A stretch of DNA of 64,000 bases from Rhodocaloribacter litoris (GCF_011682235.2 NZ_CP076718.1:932607-996606), one strand, 5' to 3'; counted from the first letter of the stretch, positions 33,599 through 43,160 are shown. Numbers and translations: made by a program. Notes: generated by a model not told the origin, from the sequence alone.

Positions 33599-34033
33599 AT
33601 GAAAAACCACGTCCAAGGCCCGCTCCTCGCCCTCCTGCTCTGCACCCTCATCCTGGGTACCGGCTGCCAGAATCGACAGGAAAGCACACCGGACACGTCT
33701 GACACTCCTGATCCAAGAGCTATGACCACGGCGCCCCGGACCCTTACCGTCACCATCTCGGCCGACGGCACCTTCTCCCCGGACCCGATCAGTCCCAACC
33801 CCGGCGACACGGTCGAGTTCATGGCCGATGGGACCGACGTGGTCCTGTGCGTGGAGCCGGCCTCCCTCTTCGGCGGCGAGCGCTATGAGATCCCGGCGGG
33901 GACGAGCCTGCCGCTGGAGGTGCAGCCCGACGCCATCAATATTTCGTTTGCCTACGTAGCCATCCTGGGCGACCTCTCGGCCGGCTGCGAGGGCGCTCGC
34001 GGGGGTGAAGGCGGCGGCACCACCGGCCCGTGA
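33599..34033 (+). CDS. Small lipoprotein with cupredoxin-like segment
   Basis: The 144-residue product has a lipoprotein signal with lipobox LGTGC (Cys22). After a Thr/Asp/Pro-rich linker comes TLTVTISADGTFSPDPISPNPGDTVEF as its first part, a pattern like the start of cupredoxin folds, but the copper ligands are not evident. The C-terminus is Gly-rich and contains two cysteines (VVLCVEP, SAGCEG) that may form a disulfide. No known family was recognised. It lies 35 bp after the kinase gene and 114 bp before the first caspase-like gene. Confidence 0.65.
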   Translation: MKNHVQGPLLALLLCTLILGTGCQNRQESTPDTSDTPDPRAMTTAPRTLTVTISADGTFSPDPISPNPGDTVEFMADGTDVVLCVEPASLFGGERYEIPAGTSLPLEVQPDAINISFAYVAILGDLSAGCEGARGGEGGGTTGP

Positions 34034-34147
34034 CCCGCGCCCGTCCGGCCGACCCGTGCTGGCGTGCGGCTTCCTCCCCGTCGGGGGGCATCGTGTGCCA
34101 CGGCCAGACCGCCGTCCTCTCTCTCTGATGCCAACCCCGACCGCCCC

Positions 34148-36229
34148 ATGTCTCCTCGTCCCGCCCTCTCGACCCTGCTCCTCGGGCTCCTCCTCGCCGG
34201 CTGCGTCCCGGGCGAGACGCCGTCCCCGCAAGCCGCCCCGACGACGGCCACCACCTTCGCTTCGGAACACCCGGAGACACCCCCGCTCCCCGATTCGACG
34301 CCGTCAACGCCTCTCCAGGCTCCGGCCGCCTGTGCGCCGGGCGGCAACGGCGCGAGGGCAGTCCGCGCCCCCGACGGCAGTCCCACCCGGCTGGCCCTGC
34401 TCGTGGGGATCGACGCCTACCCCAACCTGTCCCGCTTCTCCCAGTTGAAGGGAGCCGTCAACGACGTGGCACGGATGCAGGCGATGCTCACCACCCGGTT
34501 CGACTTTCCCCCGGAGAACGTGTGGACGCTCTGCGACGGGGACGCCACGCGCAAGGGCATCCTCGACGCCTTCGAGCACCACCTGATTGCCCGGTCCCGC
34601 CCCGGCGACATCGTCGTCTTCCACTACAGCGGCCACGGGTCGATGCTTCCCGACGCCTCCGGCGACGAGCTCGACGGGCTCGACGAGACGCTCGTCCCCA
34701 GCGACAGCGACCGGCACGGCGCCCGCGACATCCGGGACGACGAGATCCAGGCGTTGCTGGGCCGGCTGCCCGAGGGGGTGCACCTGACCCTCATCTTCGA
34801 CAGTTGCCACTCCGGCACCGCCACCCGCGACCTCGAAGGGGGACGCCCCCGCCGCCTCGACCGGGACAGCCTGCTGCAGGCCGCCGGCACGCGGAGCCTG
34901 GCCGGCGCCGACGCCGCCACCCTGGACGCTCCCGTCCGCGACTACGTGCTCATCTCCGGTGCCCGGGCCGACCAGCAGGCCAAGGAGCTGAAGGACCGGC
35001 CCAACGGGGCCCTCACCTACTACCTCACCGAGACGCTGAGCCGCGCCGACTCGGCCCTCACCTATACCGACCTGATGGATGTGGTGCGGGGCCGGGTCAA
35101 CGAGCAGTTCGCCAACCAGACGCCCCAGCTGGAGGGCACCGGGCGGGAACGCTATGCCTTCAGCGACGCCTCCAGCCTGGCCGAGCCGCATCTGCTGGTG
35201 AAGCCCCTCCCCGACGGCCGGGCCCGCCTGCAGGCCGGGGCCGTGCACGGCATGACCGCCGGCTCCCGGTTCGACGTCTACCCGCCCGGCACCAAGCGGT
35301 TTGCGCCCCCGGCCGAGCCCATCGCCTCGCTCCGGCTGACCCACGTCGACGCCTTCACCTCCGAGGCCGAGGTCCTCTCCGCCCCGCCGGACGGCCTGCC
35401 CGAGGCGGCGCGGGCCGTAGAACGGGAGCACCGCTACCCCGAGCTGCACATGCAGCTGCGCTACGAAGGGCTGGCGGCCTCGCCCACCCTGCAGGCCGTC
35501 AGGCAGCGGCTGGACGCCCTGCCCCACATCCAGGCCGTCGCCGAAGACGCCGACACCTACCACCTGCGCCTCTACGAACACGAGGGCCGGATCCACGTCC
35601 GCCAGGATGAGGTGGTCTTCTCCACGCCCGTCCCCCTCGACGAAGCCGACGCCGTGGACCACGTCGTTCGCCAGGTCAGCCAGTGGGCACGGTGGTTCAA
35701 CGTGCTGGCCCTCGAAGCCGCCGACGACCGCGCCCAGGTGGTGCTGCACCTGCGCTTCGACGACCCCAACCACGACGGCAGCCGCCCGTGGAACGACGTC
35801 TCGGAAGGCGCCACGATGTTCTATTCGTTCGAGAACCGGACCGAAAAGGACCTCTACATCACCGGCGTGGCCCTCTTTGCCACCGGCAAGATCCAGCCGT
35901 TCTACCCGTTCCCGCCCGGCGCCGGCGAGCGCCTCAAGGCCGGGCAGAAGAGCGACGAGTTCCGCATCCGCAACCTGAAGCTACCCGAGGGGGACGACCG
36001 CCCCTACACCCGCGACGTCCTGAAGGTGTTTGCCACCACCGCCCCCGTCGACCTCAGCAGCCTGATGCAGGAGGGAATCCGGGGAGAGGATCCCACCGGC
36101 CGGCTGGCCGAAGATCCCCTCGGCCTCTTGCTGCTGCAGGCCACCGGCAACACCACCCGCGACTTCACCCCGGAGGAGGTGGGCGACTGGTTCACCGCCC
36201 AGACGGCCTACGTCGTCCGCCGCCGCTGA
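34148..36229 (+). CDS. Caspase-fold (orthocaspase) lipoprotein
   Basis: The 693-residue protein has a lipoprotein signal (LLLGLLLAGCVPG), a proline-rich linker, and a caspase/C14 domain starting RLALLVGIDAYPNLSRFSQLKGAVND. The catalytic His is in FHYSGHGS (His163) and the catalytic Cys in IFDSCHSG (Cys220). The rest, residues about 340-693, is a DUF4384-like region ending in a conserved YSFENRTEKDLYITGVALFA segment, typical of outer surface or periplasmic metacaspases. Such enzymes cut after Arg or Lys; the acidic pocket could not be confirmed. It is co-oriented with the kinase and the next caspase gene. Confidence 0.88.
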   Translation: MSPRPALSTLLLGLLLAGCVPGETPSPQAAPTTATTFASEHPETPPLPDSTPSTPLQAPAACAPGGNGARAVRAPDGSPTRLALLVGIDAYPNLSRFSQLKGAVNDVARMQAMLTTRFDFPPENVWTLCDGDATRKGILDAFEHHLIARSRPGDIVVFHYSGHGSMLPDASGDELDGLDETLVPSDSDRHGARDIRDDEIQALLGRLPEGVHLTLIFDSCHSGTATRDLEGGRPRRLDRDSLLQAAGTRSLAGADAATLDAPVRDYVLISGARADQQAKELKDRPNGALTYYLTETLSRADSALTYTDLMDVVRGRVNEQFANQTPQLEGTGRERYAFSDASSLAEPHLLVKPLPDGRARLQAGAVHGMTAGSRFDVYPPGTKRFAPPAEPIASLRLTHVDAFTSEAEVLSAPPDGLPEAARAVEREHRYPELHMQLRYEGLAASPTLQAVRQRLDALPHIQAVAEDADTYHLRLYEHEGRIHVRQDEVVFSTPVPLDEADAVDHVVRQVSQWARWFNVLALEAADDRAQVVLHLRFDDPNHDGSRPWNDVSEGATMFYSFENRTEKDLYITGVALFATGKIQPFYPFPPGAGERLKAGQKSDEFRIRNLKLPEGDDRPYTRDVLKVFATTAPVDLSSLMQEGIRGEDPTGRLAEDPLGLLLLQATGNTTRDFTPEEVGDWFTAQTAYVVRRR

Positions 36230-36284
36230 CCCCCGTTCCCTCCCCCCTGTCCCTTTCCGGAACCAACCCCGCTGGAGGCCCGCC

Positions 36285-38927
36285 ATGTGCGCTCCCCGTG
36301 CCTGCCTCATCGTCGCCTGCCTGACCACGTTGCTGCTGGCGGCGCCTCCCGCCGACGCCCAGCGCTTCCGGACCGATAACGCCGAGGTCACGCTCCACCT
36401 CACGAACGCCACCGGGGCCCCCGTCCAGGTCTACTGGCTCAACTTCTCCGGCGAGGAACAGGATTACGGCGTGCTGGAGCCGGACATGACGTGGCAACAG
36501 GGCACCTTTGCCACCCACGAATGGCGCTTCCGGCAGGAGGGCCGCCTGCTGATGACCTACGTGGCCACCGACGAGCCCCGGCAACACGTGACCGTCCGCA
36601 CCGCACCCCTGCGGGAGCTGAAGCCGCCGGCCTTCGTGGCCCGTCCCCCCTACCCGTCCATCGAACGCGGCGATAACGAAGTCCGGCTCCCCTATCGCCC
36701 GCTGACCCTGTGGACCCGGCAGCCCGTCTACGACCTCGACCGCAACCCCGCCTTCTCCGTCACCTTCGACGCCCTCCTCGACGATCCCCGCCAGGAACTC
36801 ATCATTGCCTTCTCCGAGAACCGTATCCCGTGGGGCATCCCCGGCGCCGACGCCCTCACCCTGCGGGCCTCCCCCTCCGACCAGGACTTCTGGTTCCGCA
36901 CCAATTTCTACGAAGGCTGGCTGGACGCCTGGCTCAACTTCGAGAGCGGCGAGGAGGTGATGCGGGCCGGCCAGTGGCAACACTACGAGCTGATCCTGAC
37001 CGGCACCACGTTCAAGGTGATGATCGACGGCCGGCAGGTGGCCGAGGCCAGCCTGCGCCGTGCCAACATCCCGCGCAGCGGCCACGTGGGCCTCGTCGTC
37101 TTCGGCCACGAAGCGCTGGGCGGCACGACGATCGCGTTCCGCAACGTCGCCGTGTCCGACCACTTCGGCGACGCCCTGGTGGAGACGGCCCCCGCGCCGG
37201 CCCTCGTGCGCGACGCCCCGGTTCCCCTGCCCCTCGACCGGCTCGAAGCCCTACCCGCCGTCGCCGGCATCGAGGCCACGGCCGACGGCTTCAGCCTCCC
37301 CTACCGCCCCCTGTACCTCTGGACCGGGAGACCCGTGTATGACCTCGACGCGGCCGCCGCGTTCACGCTGGCCTTCGAGGCCCGGCTGGACGATCCCCGC
37401 CAGGAGCTCATCGTCGCCTTCTCCGAGAGCCGTCGGCCCTGGGGCGACCCCGAGGCCGATGCCCTCACCTTCCGCACCGCCCCCACCGACCAGGGCTTCT
37501 GGTTCCGCACCGGCTTCTATGCCGAGGGCCTCGACGCCTGGCTCGACTTCGAGGAAGGCGAGGAGATCGTCCGTGCCGGCCAGTGGCAGCACTACGAGGT
37601 GACCCTCACCCCCCGCGCCGTGGCCGTTTCCGTCGACGGGCGGCCGGTGGCGCAGGCCAGCCTGGAAGGCACCCCGCTCGCCCCGCGCGGATATGCCGGC
37701 TTCGTCGTCTACGGCAACGAGGCGCTGGACGGCACCCGCCTGGCCTTCCGCAACGTGCGCTACGTCACCGCCCGCGAAGCCGATCTGGCCGTTGTCAGCC
37801 CCGGCCCGCCCCTGCCCGAAGACGAACCCGAAGTGGACCCCGACGAGCCGCCCGAGGACCCGGCCCCCCTCGACCTGACCGGCGCCGAGCCGCCCCAGCC
37901 CGTGGCCGTCACGTTCGTCAACACCGCCAGTGCCCCCCTCGACCTGTTCTGGGTGGATGAGGCCGGCGTGGAGCACGAGTATGGCGTCGTCCCGAAAGAC
38001 TCGATCCGGGTGCAGGAGACCCTGCCCACCCACACCTGGCGGCTCAAGCTCCTCGACGAACTCATCGACACCTACGAAGCCGGTACCGGGGCTTCCCAGG
38101 TCCATCTGATCAAGCCGCCCCCGCCCGACCTCCTAGCCCGCGCCACCGCTACCCGCGACTTCGAGTCCGAGACGACCCGGGACGACGCCGTCGATCCCGC
38201 CGCCGTTGGCAAGTACTACGCCTTCGTCATCGGCGTGCAGGACTATACCTCCGACGCGATCAACGACCTCACCTACCCGCTGCAGGACGCGCAGAACCTC
38301 ATCAACACCCTGACCGAACACTTTACCTTCGAGCAGGAGGACATCGTCTTCCTGAAGAACCCGAAGAAAGACGACATCATGAACGAGCTGGACCGGCTGG
38401 CCCAGACGGTGACCGCCCGGGACAACCTCCTCATCTTCTACGCCGGGCACGGCACCTGGGATGACCGGATGGAGCAGGGCTTCTGGCTGCCGGCCGACGC
38501 CGAGAAGGAGCGGCGCTCCAAGTGGGTCTCGAACAACACCCTGCAGACCTACCTCAAGGGCATCCCTGCCCGGCACACGCTGCTCATCTCCGACGCCTGC
38601 TTCAGCGGCGGCATCTTCCGCACGCGTGACGCCTTCAGCACCGCCGACCGGGCCATCCGCGAGCTCTACAAGATCCCCAGCCGCCAGGCCATGACCAGCG
38701 GCACGTTGACCGTGGTGCCCGACAAGAGCATCTTCGTGCACTACCTGCTCAAGACGCTGCGCGAGAGCGACGCCGCCTTCCTCACGGCCCGGGCCGTTTT
38801 CGACCGCCTGCAGGAGCCCGTCATCAGCAATGCGCCGCCGGAGTTGCAGGCCACCGTCCCGCAGTACGGGGTGGTGCAGGGGACCGGGCACGAAGGCGGG
38901 GAGTTCGTGTTCATCCGTCGCCAGTGA
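36285..38927 (+). CDS. Exported caspase-fold protein with two VHL-beta-like and two LamG-like domains
   Basis: The 880-residue protein has a signal peptide (TLLLAAPPADAQ). Next is a VHL-beta-like domain (about 34-92) with VYWLNFSGEEQDYGVLEP and THEWRF, then two closely similar sandwich domains (about 125-300 and 335-510) sharing YDLD...DDPRQELI.AFSE, then an acidic Pro-rich linker, a second VHL-beta-like domain (about 538-610; LFWVDEAGVEHEYGV, THTWRL) and a C-terminal caspase domain with His722 in YAGHGTW and Cys772 in SDACFSGG. The catalytic pair is intact. The multidomain layout suggests binding of surface proteins or glycans and regulated proteolysis outside the cytosol. Confidence 0.85.
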   Translation: MCAPRACLIVACLTTLLLAAPPADAQRFRTDNAEVTLHLTNATGAPVQVYWLNFSGEEQDYGVLEPDMTWQQGTFATHEWRFRQEGRLLMTYVATDEPRQHVTVRTAPLRELKPPAFVARPPYPSIERGDNEVRLPYRPLTLWTRQPVYDLDRNPAFSVTFDALLDDPRQELIIAFSENRIPWGIPGADALTLRASPSDQDFWFRTNFYEGWLDAWLNFESGEEVMRAGQWQHYELILTGTTFKVMIDGRQVAEASLRRANIPRSGHVGLVVFGHEALGGTTIAFRNVAVSDHFGDALVETAPAPALVRDAPVPLPLDRLEALPAVAGIEATADGFSLPYRPLYLWTGRPVYDLDAAAAFTLAFEARLDDPRQELIVAFSESRRPWGDPEADALTFRTAPTDQGFWFRTGFYAEGLDAWLDFEEGEEIVRAGQWQHYEVTLTPRAVAVSVDGRPVAQASLEGTPLAPRGYAGFVVYGNEALDGTRLAFRNVRYVTAREADLAVVSPGPPLPEDEPEVDPDEPPEDPAPLDLTGAEPPQPVAVTFVNTASAPLDLFWVDEAGVEHEYGVVPKDSIRVQETLPTHTWRLKLLDELIDTYEAGTGASQVHLIKPPPPDLLARATATRDFESETTRDDAVDPAAVGKYYAFVIGVQDYTSDAINDLTYPLQDAQNLINTLTEHFTFEQEDIVFLKNPKKDDIMNELDRLAQTVTARDNLLIFYAGHGTWDDRMEQGFWLPADAEKERRSKWVSNNTLQTYLKGIPARHTLLISDACFSGGIFRTRDAFSTADRAIRELYKIPSRQAMTSGTLTVVPDKSIFVHYLLKTLRESDAAFLTARAVFDRLQEPVISNAPPELQATVPQYGVVQGTGHEGGEFVFIRRQ

Positions 38928-38937
38928 CCCGCAGCCC

Positions 38938-39375
38938 CTAGTCGCCACGCAGGAGCCGTTCCGCCTCGGCCTTCACCCGCTCGGCCAGCAGCGGGTCGTC
39001 CTCGACCAGACGCCCGACGAGCTGCACCAGCGCCGCCCGGTCCAGCGCTTCGAGCCGTGCCATGACCGGTTCCGCCCCTCTTTCGTGCAGGCACGCCAGG
39101 GCCACGGCCACGATGTGCTTGCACCAGGCCCCTGCATGATAAGGACAGGTGCACCGGGCTTCCACGAGGCCGCGCTCGTCGTGCCGCAGGCGAACCGTAT
39201 AGGGCGTCGGTGCGCCGCCCCGCACGTACGCCTCGACCACATCCGGCCCCGCCCGCCGCAGCGACCGTACCGCCCCTGCCTGAAAGTATGCCCGCCCCCG
39301 TTCGATGGAATCTCCGGTCGCGTGGGTCTGGATCATCGCTTCACTCAAGCCCGGTATTTCCAGTACACCGCCCAT
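38938..39375 (-). CDS. SWIM zinc-finger protein
   Basis: The 145-residue protein contains the SWIM motif CTCPYHAGAWCKHIVAVAL (CxCx-n-CxH), a zinc-binding module for nucleic acid or protein contacts. The N-terminus (IQTHATGDSIERGRAYFQAGAV) is the usual lead-in. Larger SWIM proteins often belong to SWI2/SNF2 helicases, but this one is the stand-alone form. It is convergent with the VHL-caspase gene, with only 10 bp between the stops. Confidence 0.9.
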   Translation of the reverse strand: MGGVLEIPGLSEAMIQTHATGDSIERGRAYFQAGAVRSLRRAGPDVVEAYVRGGAPTPYTVRLRHDERGLVEARCTCPYHAGAWCKHIVAVALACLHERGAEPVMARLEALDRAALVQLVGRLVEDDPLLAERVKAEAERLLRGD

Positions 39376-39500
39376 GTGCGCACTTCTTGCTTTCGGTCCA
39401 GCCTATCGTCTTCCCTTCAGTATCCGACAAAGACCGGCAAAAGAAAAGGGGGGCGAAGAGGGATTCTGGCGTTTGATCCGGACCCACCGGGAAGAAAAAG

Positions 39501-39538
39501 ACCGGGCTCCCGCCGCATTTCCACGACGGGAGCCCGGT
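39501..39538 (-). terminator. Hairpin terminator of the Ala-rich lipoprotein gene
   Basis: ACCGGGCTCCCG (39501-39512) pairs perfectly with CGGGAGCCCGGT (39527-39538). On the minus strand the stem is followed by CTTTTTCTTC, so it should end transcription of the gene stopping at 39592. Confidence 0.85.
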
Positions 39539-39591
39539 CCCCGAGAGGGGGAAACGCCCACCTTGACGGCGTCGCCCGGCCGGGTGACTAC

Positions 39592-40872
39592 CTAGTTCGT
39601 TGCCAGCAGGGCGAGGACGCGGCCGCCAAGCTCGGCCTTGCTGCTCGTCGCCAGGGCCGCGGCGGCTGTCGTCTCGGCATTGCTGTAGAAGCTGGCATGT
39701 GCCGAGGCCACGACCTCGGCCGACGTCGCCGCCTCGACGGCGGCATCGAGCGTGCCCTTGAGCGTATTCAGGGAGGTTTTGACCGTCGTGATGAGTGTGG
39801 TATCGACGTTCAGCTCGGCGGCCAGCTCCGCCTCGACGGTCGTCCGGTAATCCGCCTCGGCATCGGCCAGTGCCTCCTCGCTGGCTGCGGCGCGGAGACG
39901 TGCCATCAACGTGTTCCGTGCTTCGACGAGCGCATTGACCCGTGCCGAAGCAGCCCCGGAAGCTTCGAATGCCGTCTCAACGGCGCGGGCACGGGCATAG
40001 GCCGCCAGCAGGGTGGCACGCTTGCGAAGCGCGAACCGCGCCCGGGCCGAGGTGCCGGTGTAAAACTTCAGCAGGGCCGCCTTGCCGGCCTGCCGGGCCT
40101 TGGCCTGTACCTCGGCCGAGGCGCCGGCGTCGACATAGGCCCGGGCGACGGCCTCCTCCAGCGCCTGCAGCGCCGAGGCTTCGGCCTGCGCGTTGGCGGC
40201 CGCATGCAGCGCCGCCTGCAGGTTCAGAAACGCCTCGCGCTTGCGCTCGCGGCTACGGCCCACCGTCTCGTCGTCGACCTCGCCCTCATCCCGGGCATAC
40301 TCTTCCTCGGCCTCCGTGCCGCGGGCCAGCGCCACGGCCACCTCGGCCGCCGTCGTAGTGCCGGCCTCGATCTCCGCGGCGACGTCCGCATCCACATGCA
40401 CGGCCACCTCGGCCGCCGTCACCTCGTCTCCGGCGCGGGACCGGGCTTCCACATAGACGTCCGCCTCGGCCTTCGACTCGGTGGTCATCGGCATCGCCCG
40501 CACGGTGGCCTCTCCCCGGCGCTGTACGAGCACCTTCGTCGTGAAGGCTTCCTTGGTTGCCGTCAACACCATCACCTCGGCGTCGGTCTGGACGTCCAGC
40601 GCAAAGCGCCCGCCGGCGTCGGTGGTGGCCTGGCCGTCGAGGGCACGGGTCGAACCGTTGGCGGTCACCTCGGCCGCCGTCACCACGGCCCCCTCGACGT
40701 CCGCCATCGTCTTCCCGTACCCGGCCTCGTCGGTCACCCGGCCCTCCAGGCGAACCCGCTCGCCGTCATCCGGACCGGCCACCTCGTTGCTGTCGCATCC
40801 CCACAGCGCAAGCAGGCCCACCAGGACCAGCACCGGCATACTTCTTTTCCCAAGAGCGTTCAAACTTCTCAT
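39592..40872 (-). CDS. Alanine-rich helical lipoprotein
   Basis: The 426-residue product has a lipoprotein signal (PVLVLVGLLALWGCDSN), a carboxypeptidase-regulatory-like beta domain with VRLEGRVTDEAG and TDAGGRFALDV (about 40-115), and a long Ala/Glu/Arg-rich helical region with many AAAE-type runs likely to form coiled coils. No catalytic motif is visible. It is probably a structural or adhesion lipoprotein of the outer membrane. AAGGAGAGCC before the ATG at 40872 fixes the start. AT-rich DNA upstream (40900-40960) is the likely promoter zone. Confidence 0.7.
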   Translation of the reverse strand: MRSLNALGKRSMPVLVLVGLLALWGCDSNEVAGPDDGERVRLEGRVTDEAGYGKTMADVEGAVVTAAEVTANGSTRALDGQATTDAGGRFALDVQTDAEVMVLTATKEAFTTKVLVQRRGEATVRAMPMTTESKAEADVYVEARSRAGDEVTAAEVAVHVDADVAAEIEAGTTTAAEVAVALARGTEAEEEYARDEGEVDDETVGRSRERKREAFLNLQAALHAAANAQAEASALQALEEAVARAYVDAGASAEVQAKARQAGKAALLKFYTGTSARARFALRKRATLLAAYARARAVETAFEASGAASARVNALVEARNTLMARLRAAASEEALADAEADYRTTVEAELAAELNVDTTLITTVKTSLNTLKGTLDAAVEAATSAEVVASAHASFYSNAETTAAAALATSSKAELGGRVLALLATN

Positions 40873-41514
40873 GGCTCTCCTTTGTCTTGTTAAAACGACA
40901 CAACCGAATATTTTTGCCACCAAATCGTGACAAAAATATATTTCTCAAAGAGAAACAAGGTTGCACACGCCTATTCTGTCCGATTTTCGGACAAACAACG
41001 TGCACTATGGTAAAGGACGACCACCCGGCGCTCTTTTATTTCAAGAAACTGTCACAGATCGGCCACTTTTCCATACCGCCCTCGACGCGCCATTGTCACA
41101 AATTTCATACTAAATAAAGCATCTGCCGGAAATGCACCGGCCGTCCTGTGAAGGAGCGTATAGCGTTGGTCAATGCTATTGAGGGCGTCATGGTGAAGAG
41201 CGATGTAGTCGCACCCTTCACGGGTGCGCCCCCTGGTCCACAGGAGAGCCCGGGCTGCCCACATGTAGCCGCGGGCTTCCGCCCGGGCCCATCCAGCAGC
41301 CGGCAGGGCGCACTCTTCGCAACGACGCCTTCAACACGAATGGCCCACGCTATACCACGGCCTCCGGACCCTCCTTTCCCGTGGTTTTGCCCCCAGACCG
41401 GCACGTGGTCTCACATGGCCGGAGTGCTCCCCTTCGGCGTCTCCCGGAAAGAAGAAATGCCGCACCGGGAGAGCGAAGCGTCCCCTGATCATCAAAAGCC
41501 CTTCGGAGCTCGCC
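40873..41514. other. Gene-free interval containing a dispersed repeat
   Basis: The 642-bp interval has no convincing gene. Its first 150 bp are AT-rich and serve as the upstream region of the lipoprotein gene; the middle holds the 97-bp repeat shared with 12201-12297 followed by an inverted segment ACATGTAGCCGCGG related to the 12.3-kb repeats. The last 200 bp show nothing recognisable. Confidence 0.65.
41159..41255. repeat. Dispersed 97-bp repeat, copy 2
   Basis: The sequence aligns gap-free to 12201-12297 with 14 differences. The CGCACCC/GGGTGCG hairpin stem is identical and its loop has changed from TTTAT to TTCAC. Neither copy is bounded by a target duplication or a transposase gene. Confidence 0.85.
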
Positions 41515-41982
41515 TCAATCCCCGCTGCCGTAATCCTGGAAGTAGACGTCCTGGAGGAGGCGATTCTCGGCCGACTCGTGTCGCTCGAACAGGGTGATCA
41601 CGTCGGTGAAGCGCTCGCGGAGGCGACGGGTCCGGGCGGGCGACGGGGCCCGGATGTCCTTCAGGACGTTGAGCACGTGGTTGAGATCGGCCACCACCTT
41701 GTGGTGCTCCTCCTGAAGCGTCTCGACCCGGGCGGCATACTGCGGTGCCAGGCGCACCACGTCCTGGATGAACCCGCCCTCCTCCTCGAGATCGAACTGT
41801 TTGAGCAGGAGGGTCTGGAAATCCCGCAGGCGCCACAACAGATCGAGCTTCCACCGGACGAAATCGTCCGCCGGCATCTCCCAGGTTTCCGGCCGGGTGA
41901 GGGTTTCGATACTTTCCCCGATCCGCCGGTATCCGTCCTCGATCTGACGGGCAATGGCCATATCGACCTCGCGCGTTTCCAT
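41515..41982 (-). CDS. Hemerythrin-like (HHE) domain protein
   Basis: The 155-residue helical protein shows LRDFQTLLLKQFDLEEEGGF, TLQEEHHKVVADLNHVL and LFERHESAENRLLQDVY, the histidine/glutamate pattern of hemerythrin-like di-iron or metal-sensing domains. Its role may be oxygen, iron or nitrosative-stress binding, and it has no signal peptide. A perfect GGAGGAGG site precedes the ATG. The next gene upstream is in the same orientation but 112 bp away. Confidence 0.75.
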   Translation of the reverse strand: METREVDMAIARQIEDGYRRIGESIETLTRPETWEMPADDFVRWKLDLLWRLRDFQTLLLKQFDLEEEGGFIQDVVRLAPQYAARVETLQEEHHKVVADLNHVLNVLKDIRAPSPARTRRLRERFTDVITLFERHESAENRLLQDVYFQDYGSGD

Positions 41983-42094
41983 GACGTCCTCCTCCCGTTG
42001 AAGCTTGTGCCGGTGGGTCCCCGCTCTCCCATCAATCTTAAGAAAAACAGATCCCTGTCACAAGCCCCCGGGCGGCGACGCGGCAGGCGAGGGA

Positions 42095-43090
42095 CTACCA
42101 GGCCGAGACCACCGGCAGGTCGCGCATGGTCACCAGCCCCGGCGCCGCCTCGTGGACGCGGCGGACGGCATTGACGGCGATGGCGACGGTGGAGAGGTCG
42201 CCGTTGGTGCCCCGGAGACGGACCTCCAGGTCGGGCCGGCCCGTCAGGCGGATCGTGTCGCCGTCATCCTCTTCGGCCAGCGCGGCGATGAAGGTGAGCA
42301 CGGCGAACTCGCCCGTGTCGGTGAAGCCACGCGCCACCTGCCGGAGCCCGCGTACCTGCCCGGCCCCGACGCGGACGTGCTCCGTCTCGACGGGCGTCTC
42401 GGCCACGACCGGTTCGACGCCGTCCTCGTAGCGCACCAGCCTCTGCCCGAGCGTGTCGAACAGCATCGCCATCGACTCAGGCAGGCCCACGTGGCCCATG
42501 CGCCCCGCGGCCATCTGCTCCCGGAACGCTTCGACGGTCATCCCCGCGCCGATCTTCTTCTGGAACGGCCCGCGCCGCGTCGAGGCATTGATGACGCGGG
42601 TGACGGCCACGTGGCGCACCTCCTGGCAGATGCCCGAGAGCGCCAGCGGCAGCGTGTCCATCAGAAAGCCCGGGTTGACGCCCGTGCCGAGGACCGTCTT
42701 GCCGGCCTTCCGGGCGGCGGCGTCGATCTCCTCGGCCTCGGCCCGGTGATCGCGCCAGGGGAACGACAGCTCCTCGGCCGTGGAAACGACGTCGAGGCCG
42801 GCTTCGAGGATCTCCAGGATCTGCGGCTTGAAGAGATCGAAATAGGAGCTGGTGGTGTGCAGGACGACGTCGGCTCCGGTGCGGTCGAGCGTTTCGGCGA
42901 GCGTCCGGGTGACGGGGACGCCGAGCGGTGCGGGCAGGCCGGCCACCTCGCCCACGTCGCGGCCGGCCTTGGCCGGGTCGATGTCCACGCCGCCGACGAG
43001 GGTGAGGCCGTCGCGGGAGGCGGCCAGGCGCGCCACGGCACAGCCGATGGGGCCGAGGCCATACTGAATGACACGAATCGGTTGCGTCAT
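42095..43090 (-). CDS. NAD(P)-dependent dehydrogenase, DapB N-terminal family (2,4-diaminopentanoate dehydrogenase-like)
   Basis: The 331-residue protein has a Rossmann start (RVIQYGLGPIGCAVARLAASR) and the segment VVSTAEELSFPWRDH typical of 2,4-diaminopentanoate-dehydrogenase-like proteins, together with GTGVNPGFLMDTLPLALS. It should act on an amino- or imino-acid with NAD(P)H. The aminotransferase gene lies upstream in the same orientation with a 70-bp gap, hinting at an amine or diamino-acid pathway. The exact substrate is unknown. Confidence 0.78.
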   Translation of the reverse strand: MTQPIRVIQYGLGPIGCAVARLAASRDGLTLVGGVDIDPAKAGRDVGEVAGLPAPLGVPVTRTLAETLDRTGADVVLHTTSSYFDLFKPQILEILEAGLDVVSTAEELSFPWRDHRAEAEEIDAAARKAGKTVLGTGVNPGFLMDTLPLALSGICQEVRHVAVTRVINASTRRGPFQKKIGAGMTVEAFREQMAAGRMGHVGLPESMAMLFDTLGQRLVRYEDGVEPVVAETPVETEHVRVGAGQVRGLRQVARGFTDTGEFAVLTFIAALAEEDDGDTIRLTGRPDLEVRLRGTNGDLSTVAIAVNAVRRVHEAAPGLVTMRDLPVVSAW

Positions 43091-43160
43091 GGAAAAGAAG
43101 ACGTTGGTTCGCTGGTTTGCAAGGTAAAAAAACGGGCGCATCACGCGTCCGTAAAGGGGT

